In this document: piece after piece, positions 18,001 to 27,000 of the stretch
How the letters are laid out: each line of letters opens with the position of its first letter
Position numbering within the stretch: the first letter of the stretch is position 1
Assembly: GCF_000813325.1 (NCBI RefSeq)
Contig: NZ_BBQE01000004.1
Strand: one strand, 5' to 3'
Origin: Sulfurospirillum cavolei
GTDB taxonomy: Bacteria > Campylobacterota > Campylobacteria > Campylobacterales > Sulfurospirillaceae
Length of the DNA stretch: 64,000 nucleotides
The notes under the pieces: model-generated
What the model was told of the DNA's origin: nothing
The model's database searches: none
Seen by the model: the letters and a program-made list of their open reading frames with translations, nothing else
Position numbers and translations under genes: made by a program

Positions 18001-21000
18001 TCGGTAATGTATAAAATATCCGCCGTGCCGCCGCTATCGGCGACAATGTCTAAATTCGTGAGGTAAGCACTGGCAAATTGATACGTATCGTTACCGGAAC
18101 CGCCGTAAAGGCTATCGGTTTGGTGTCCCGCGATCAACGTATCCGCACCGCTTTCGCTTGTGATCGCATTGGAAACGCTTTGAGCACCGACAAGCGTCAT
18201 TGCCGTAGAACCGCTACCCGTCATCACGATTTTGGCAATATTCGTATACGTTTTAGAACTGTTCATATCAAGGCTACTCGTAATGCCCGTAACGTTGAGC
18301 GTGTCGCTTGCGCTAGCGTATCCGATAAAGTCGGTATACAATGCCGCTTGCGCTTTAGAAATCGTTAACGTTTGCGACGTACCGCCTTGGTAAAATTTCA
18401 ACCCCTCGATACCGCTTACCGAAAGCGTCGAGAGATTTTGATCGCCCGAGACGTTAACCCACACTATATCCGTGCCGCTACTGCCGGTATCGGAGATAAT
18501 ATCGGAAGCAATATCCGCACTCGAAGTGAAAACATACGTATCGCTCCCCTCTTGTCCGTCCATTCGATCCGTACCGCTTCCGCCCGTGATCACGTCATCG
18601 CCTTCGCCGCCCTCAATCGTATCGGCTTTTGACGTACCGACGATCGTATCGATACCGTCTCCTCCGCTAATCGTTATCGCTCCGCTATATCCCGAAACGT
18701 TCATGCCGCTCAGATCGACGGCCGAACCGTCATCGTCGGAATTGACTTTTAAAATACCGCTACCCGTTAAGGTTATGCCGCTTAGCGTTTGCCCGTCGGT
18801 AGCGTTTAAAACGACGGTCCCGTTGTTGACAATACTCATCGTATCGCCTGTTATCAAAGCCGTATTCATGCTCAACGTTTTTCCGCTAGCGATACTTAAC
18901 GTCGAGGTTGACATGTCACCCGTTAACGAGGTATCGGCATTGATGTTGATCGTCTCGATGCTTGCAATGACGGAAGCATCTTGCGTTATCGCCGCATTGA
19001 TATTTAAAGTATCGTTACCGCCGTTACCGACGATAGAAGCTTTGGCGACCGTAATGTTAAAGACGTCGGCTCCGCTTCCGCCTTTGAGGGTATCTAAACC
19101 GCTTCCTGTATTCATGGTCACGGCACTGCTCATCGACGAAGCATCTATGACGAGTGCGTTCGTATTGGACGTCGCGTTAATCGTCGAAAGCCCCATCGCC
19201 GTAGCATACGCGCCCAGCGTAATCGAACCGGTATAGGCATTAAGATCCAGCGTAGAAAGCCCGCTGAAGGTTGAAAGATTGGCGTCGACCACCGGCGTCG
19301 AACCGCTCAACGAAAGTACGTCGTTACCGCTTGCTCCGATAATGCTCGCATTGGTTGTTGCATCGGCTAACGCCGCGGAAGTATACACGAACGTATCCAC
19401 GCCCGTCCCGCCGATTAAACTCACTCCGGAGAGATAACTCTCGTTGGCACCGATCGTAAACGTATTCGTTCCGGCGTACAGTTGCACTTTTTCGATGGCA
19501 CTTAGGTTGGTAAACTGTGCATCGCTTATCGTTCCGGCATCCAAAAATACTACGCTGTCCACCCCGCCGCCGCCGTCGATGATATCGTCACTCCCAAGAT
19601 TGGAAATCGAATAATTAAAGGTGTCGGCTCCGCTTCCGCCCAAAAGCGTCGCACCGCTAATCGTACTGATGTCGACGGTTACCGTATTGGTGCCGTTGTA
19701 GAGTTGGATTTTCTCGATATGCGATATAGAACCTAGCATCGCCGTCGTGAGCGTTCCCGCGCTTAAAAAATTTAAGGTATCGACACCGTCTCCACCGTCT
19801 AAAATATCGTGCGCGTCGAGGGCACTCAGCGAATAGTTAAACGTATCGGCTCCCGTACCGCCGATGATCGTTACGTCGTTTTTATCCAAATTCGATACGT
19901 TGTTCCCCGATGAGGAAAACTGAATGATTTCAAGATTGGAGATATTAGAAAATTGCGTATTGCTAATCGTTCCCGCATCGCGAAAATACAGCGTATCGGT
20001 ATTGGCACCCGCATTGATCGTATCGCCGGAAGTCAATTCGGCGATATAAAAATAAAGCGCATCGTTACCGCTTGACATGTCAACGATATCGCTACCGTAA
20101 TTAGCACTCGTATTGCCGGAAAGATTGCTAGCATAATAGACATCGTCTCCGGATCCGAACGTAACCGAGTTATTGGCGGTATTGCCGTAAACGGTATTGT
20201 TATAAGCACTGCTTGCCAAGACATGGGTAAAGCCGTAAATCGTATCGGTCAATGCGGCATTAGAAGCATCTCGCGCGGTATTGGCACTCAAGTCGACGAT
20301 GATGCCGCCTGCGTATTCGTTATAGCGCAACCAGTCCGAACCGTCAACCGTCGATGCGTCGTTTCCGTAAAGCGTATCGCCGTCCATCGCTCCGTAAATA
20401 AAATCTTGTCCCGAACCGCCGTAAACGGTATCCGCATCGCCGTCTTGCGTATTGGAGCCTGTATAACTCGTTGCATTTGCGCGAATCACGTCGTTTCCGT
20501 TACCTCCGTAGATCACGTCGGCCCCGTCTCCTCCGGCGATCGTATCGTTATCCGATCCTCCGTCTATATAATCCGCACCGCCGCCGCCGTAAAGTGAGTC
20601 GTTTCCGGCATAACCCCAAATACTATTATTCGAACTGTTCCCCGAAATCGTATCACCGTTGAGCGTTGAGTTGGTACTGTTAGAGCCTTCGATATTTTCA
20701 AAATGACGAATCGTATCGACATAGCCGGAAGCCCCGAAGCTAGAGCCGTTATAGATTTGAACCGTCGTATCGACACCGCTTTCGGCAAGCGTAACGTTGA
20801 TTTTATTTTCATTCATATAGCGAACCGTATCTTCGCCATCACCGCCGTCTAAAACGTCGTTACCGCCGTAACCTTCAATCGTATCGTCGCCGCTACCGCC
20901 TTGAATCGTGTTGACGTTCGCGTTACCGTAAAACGTATCGGAATACGAAGACCCTGTAATATGATCGATAGCAGAGATAATATCATTGCCGCGACCGGCT

Positions 21001-24000
21001 GAAATACTTTGGATCAGCGTATCGTTAAGGCTCGTAGAGGCACCTTCTAAAATTCCGTCAATCGAATAGTCTATCCAACTGTTCGCGGCATTGCCCGTTC
21101 CTAAAAGCGTATCGTTGCCCGCTCCGCCGGCAAACGTATTCGTACCGCTACTATCTTCCAAAACATCGTTGCCGCTACCGCCCAAAAGCGTATCGTTGCC
21201 GCTACTTCCGTTTAAATAGTTATTGGCACTATCGCCTTGAATCGTATCAGCTCCCGCTCCGCCGATAAAATCTTCAATATTAACGATCGTATCGTTATCG
21301 CCGCCGCTAATGGTTACCGTCGCGTTTGTTGCACCGTTTAAGGTCACATTAATCGCATAACTACTCCCGATTGAAGAATAATCAACCGTATCCGTATTTT
21401 GACCGCCGTTAATATAATCGCTCCCGTCCGAACCGCTAATCGCATAGATCGTATCGTTGCTCGTCGTTCCGTAAGAGTTGCCGTCATCCCCGTAAATAAC
21501 GTCCGCACCCATACTTCCCCAAATCAGGTCGCTTCCTTCTCCTCCGTAAAGCGTATTGACTGACGTATCGGTGATTGAGCCTGAAATCGTATCGGCGTAA
21601 AGGCGATCATTTCCCGCACCGCCGTAAATCGTATCGCCCCCGAGTCCGCCGTAAATCGTATCGGAGCCGCTACCGCCGCTGATAACGTTGACAAGAGAAT
21701 TTCCCGTAATCGTATCGCTAGAATCGCTTCCGCTCACGTTTTCGATCGCATCCGTTAAACGAAGCGTCCCTCCGCCGCCGCTTGTTTGTGAAGAGGTCGA
21801 ATTTGAAATATCGACCGTCACGGAAGACGCCGCCGCGCTAAAATCAAGCGTGTCCGTATCGTTACCGCCCGTAACCGTATTGGTTGCGGTCGCATCGGAA
21901 AGGTAAAAAAGATCGTCGCCGTCGTTTCCTTGCATCGTGTTGATACCGCTACCGCCGTTGAGGTAATCCGCTCCGCTACCGCCGTAAAGCGTGTCGTTAT
22001 CCGCTCCGCCCCATAAGCTATCGTTGCCGAGTCCGCCGTAGAGCGTGTCGGCTCCCGCTTCGCCTAATAACGAGTCGTTGCCCGTCTCCGTACCGTCGAC
22101 GTTCGTTGCGCTGTTATCGTCGCCGTAGAGAACATCGGCACCGGCACCGGCAATGAGCATATCGTTTCCGGTACGCCCGATCAACCTATTGGCATATCCG
22201 TCGCCGCTCACCGTGTCGGCAAACAAAGAGCCCGAAACATTCTCGATTTCGTAAATAAGATCGGTTCCAAAATCCGTTCCTACCGCACTGTTCGTCGATA
22301 AATCAACGTTTACGCCCGCACTCGTCGCGTAAAAATAATCAATCGTGTCGCCGAGCGTTTCGGTCGTCTCGCCGCCGTAAATCGTATCGTTGCCGGAGGT
22401 CATCACCAACCAGTCGTCTCCTCCATTGCCGCGTAAATCGTCCGAGCCGCTATTTCCCGTAATCGTATCGGCGTAGCTTGAACCCAAAACACGCTCAAAC
22501 GAGCTAAGCGTATCGGTCGTACCCCAACTATCGGTCGCACTTCCCGAAGCTTGTCCGTAGGCACTAATGCCCGAAGCCAAATTCACTTTAACGCCCGCAA
22601 CGTCGTAAACGTAACTGACCGTATCCCAACCGTTGCCGCCCGTCAAAATATCCGCACCGGCAAAACCGCTTATCGTATCGTCGTTATCGTCGCCGCTTAG
22701 CGTATCGGCATTCGTTCCGCCGTAAATCGTATCGTTTCCGCCGCCGCCGTTAATGATTAAGGTATCGCTCGGTCGCGTCGTGAGCGTTGAATTGAGCGTC
22801 GTTGAAAAGAAATTGTCGGCATAACTGCTTCCGATATACGCTTCAATACCGCTTACAATCGTGTCGGTACCGACGTTGGAAGCCGTACTTCCGATGACCG
22901 TCGGCGTATCGGCGGTTCCGCTTAGCGTACCGTCGGTTACTTCGATCAAACCGTCGCTATCGACAAAAGCGACTACGCGTTTGGTCGATGTCGTATAGCT
23001 AACCGTATCGATACCCGTCGTACCGCTGTCGCTAAACGTGTCGTTTCCGCCGCTGCCGTAAAAAAGATCCGAACCCTCTTTACCGTCGAGTAAGTCGTCG
23101 TCCAAACCGCCGTCTAAAGTGTCGTTTCCGCTACTTCCGTAAAGCGTATCGGCTCCGGCTTCGCCGTTGAGCGTATCCGCGGAGGCTACATGTGAGTTGG
23201 TAACGTCATCGCCGTATAAGACGTCGTTACCGTCGCCGCCTTTGATGTTATCTGCTCCCGCATTACCGTAGATCGTATTGGACATACCGTCGCCGTATAG
23301 GGTATCGCCGGCACCGCCGCCGTTGATATTTTCAATATTTTGAATCGTTTCGATATTGCCGTAACCGTCGTTACCGATCTGCAAAGTCGCTAAATTGACG
23401 ATGATAGACGTCGAAGAGATCGCGCTAAAATCAACCGTATCGGCACTGCCTGTTCCGCCGTCGATAAAATCGATACCGGCACTCGTGTAAATCGTATCGT
23501 TTCCGGCACCGCCTTTAAGGGTATTAGCTCCCGCATCGCCCCAAATGGTATCGTTTCCGGCACCGCCGGTAATATGTTCAATCTCGTCAAACGTACTAAG
23601 GCTACTTCCCGCTACGCTAATCGTTCCGGCCGACATGTCAATTTGAAGATCGGTACCCGTTGCCATATCCGACATATCTAAAACATCGTTCGTTCCGATA
23701 TTGCCGCTTCCGTTATCGCCGTGAAGGACATCTCCGTCTAAAGCTCCAAAGAGCGTGTCGTTTCCTTCACCGCCAAAAAGCGTATCGATACCGCCGCCGC
23801 CTCTTAGCGTATCGTTTCCTGCTTCGCCGTACAGCGTTTCCGCTAACGTACCGCCGTTCACGACGTCCGAACCGCCGCCGGCATAAATTTGATTCAAAAC
23901 TCCCGTATCGGCACCGCTAATCGTATCGGCACCGATGCCCGAACGTAAAATTTCAATCGTCGCCGTATCCACAACGTCCGAGCCGTCGCCGTAAATATTC

Positions 24001-27000
24001 CCCGTAGTTAACAATGCCGTAATCGCAATACCGTTCGTGATATAATCGAGCGTATCGACGCCCGCTCCGCCGTAGAGCGTATCATTACCGGCATCGCCGC
24101 GTAAACTATCGCCTCCGTCTCCGGCATACAACGTATCATTTCCGGCACCGCCGATGAGCGTATTGTGTCCGTCCGATAGACCGTGCGAATTCAAGGCATT
24201 ATCACCGTACAGTACGTCGGCAAGCGTTCCGCCCGTAATCGTATCGGCACCGAGATTTCCGTAAATCGTCACCGATGCCGTACCGCCGCTTAGCGTATCC
24301 GCACCGCTTCCCGAGCTAAAAACTTCAATCGTCGTTAAAATATCCGTTCCGATACCGCCGCTTCCGGCGTTATCCGTCACGTTTGTACCGCCGATCAGCG
24401 TCATATTGTTGGTATTGGAACTATAGTCGATCGTGTCGACTCCGGCATCGCCGTAGTAAAAATCGTTCGCACCGTCTAAGGTACCGATCATCGTGTCGTT
24501 ATCGGCCCCGCCGTAAACCACGTCGCTACCCAATCCACCGTCTAGGGTATCGCTTCCCTCATTTCCCATCAACGTATTGGTTAAACTATCGCCGAGGATC
24601 GTATCTGCGGTTTTGGAACCGAAAATATTTTCGATATTTCGTATCAGATCGTCGTTACCGCCGCTGCTTCCGATCGTGACCGTCGTATACGTCGCGGCAT
24701 TTAACGAAACGTTAATCGCATCGTAAAGTGTTCCGTAATCTAAAGTATCGACACCCGCCCCGCCGTCAAGCGTCATGGCCGCGGTATCCGTAGAGGTGCT
24801 CAAGGTGAAGCTATCGTTGTACGTGCCCGTCGCGATCACTTCAGCATCGGCATAATAATCTTTAGCAGAGCTTGTCGCGCTTTTAAAGAGCGTTTGCGTC
24901 CCCATATCGATCGTTAAAGCGGCATTTGCCGTCGTGTAATCGAGCGTATCGCTTCCCGCCCCTCCGATGAGCGAATCGCCGTCTAAATTACCGCTTAGCG
25001 TATCGTCGCCGTCGTTACCGTTGAGCGTATTGAGTGTATCTAAAAGTCCGATTAAGGTATCGTTGCCGCTTCCGCTTAAAACGTTTTGTATCGAAACAAG
25101 CGCATCGTAGGATGAAGAGGACGTAAAATAAGCTCTTCCCGTCGTCAAGTTTGCGACGATAGACGCCGTTTCGGAAGAGTAATCGGCAGTGTTCGTTCCG
25201 GTACCGCCGTCGAGATAATCGCCCTCAAGATTACCGTAAAGCGTATCGTTACCGCCAAGTCCGCTTAAGGTATTGAGGGTTCCCGAAGCACCGATCAACG
25301 TATCTGACTGTGCCGAACCTAAAACATTTTCGATACCGTAAAGTTTATCCGTCCCGATCGTCGCTCCGGTTGCCGTACCGTTTTGCAAATCAACCGTAAC
25401 GCCGTAATAAGACGTTGCACTGTAATCTGCCGTATCGATTCCGCTATCGACCGAGGTACTCATGCCTCCGATCAGCGTATCGTTCCCCTCTCCGCCGCTT
25501 AACGTATCGTTCCCCGCTTCACCGTAGAGCGTATCGTCTCCGGCTCCGCCGATCAGCGTATCGGCACCCACGCCCGCACGAACGATATTGTCGTTGCCGT
25601 TTCCGATAATCGTATCGACACCGCTACCCGTAGCGATATTGTTAATATTGGCAAGCGTATCCGAGTTACTCGACGTCGGCATACTGCCGGAAAGATATAC
25701 GTTATTGCTCGTAGACGCCAAATTAACGACTAGATTACTACTTTGCGCCGTATAATCGGCCAAGTTCGTGCCGCCTTCGCCGTCAAGATAATCACCGTCG
25801 GTATTGCCGCTAAGCGTGTCGTCTCCGGCTCCGCCGTAAAACGTCTGTTGCGAGCCGGAACCGCCTCTTAACGTATCGTTTCCGTCGGTAGCGACGATCT
25901 CTTCGATCGCATAAAGCGAATCGGTCGAAATGACCGCATTGCTCGCGTCTAAAATCGTTGCATTGGTTCCTACATGTGAAAGGTCGACCACGATATGATC
26001 GACGGTTTTTGAGTCTATCACGTCGTGGTACACATCCGCATAACTTAAACGGTCCTTGACGTTACCGTCGCTCGAACTTCCGAAAACTCCGCCATAATAG
26101 CTATCTCCGCCGCCACTGGCAAAAAACGTGTCGTTTCCGCCGTTACCGATCAACGTGTCGGCATTACCCGAGCCTATCATAACGTCGTTATAGCCGGATC
26201 CGAGAATCACTTCGATACCGGCTAGCGTATCGATACCGCCCAAACCGTCATTGACCGTTCCGTTTGCCAAATCGGCATAAATCGAAGAAGAACCGCTGTA
26301 ATCGGCAGTATCGACACCGCTATCGTGCGTGGCATCCGTTCCGCCCCAAAGCGTATCGTTGCCGGCTCCGCCGATCAGCGTATCGTCGCCGCTACCGCCG
26401 ATCAGCGTATCCGCACCGCCCATACCGCTTAGCGTATCCGCATCGGCTCGACCGTCGAGAATATTGGCGTCGCTATTACCGATCAGCGTATCTTTATCCG
26501 AAGCACCGTAAACGTTTTCGATGTTCATTAACGTGTCGGAATTGCTTCCGTCCAAGGTCACGACGATGCGTCCCTCGGCATACATGTAATCGGCGGTATC
26601 GGATCCTGAACCGCCGTCCAATAGGTCTCCGTCTCCGTAACCGTAAAAAATATCGTTTCCCAATCCGCCCATAAGCGTATTGACGCTATTGCCCGATCCA
26701 CCGGAAAGCGTGTCGGCTTTAGAGGAACCGATGACGTTTTCAATCGCAATCAACGTATCGCCGTCCGTTGCCGATACGTATGCCGTTCCCGCCGTTAAAT
26801 CGACGCTAACGCCCGTCGTTGCGGTCACATAGCTATAATCAGCCCAATCCGCCCCGCCTAAACCGTTCAGCGTATCCAAACCTCCCATACCGCTTAAGGT
26901 GTCCGCGCCGCTCGTCGAACCGACAATCGTGTTGGAAAGTGCATTACCGATCAAAGTATCGCCTAATGCCGAGCTTGAACCTACGATATTTTCGATATTA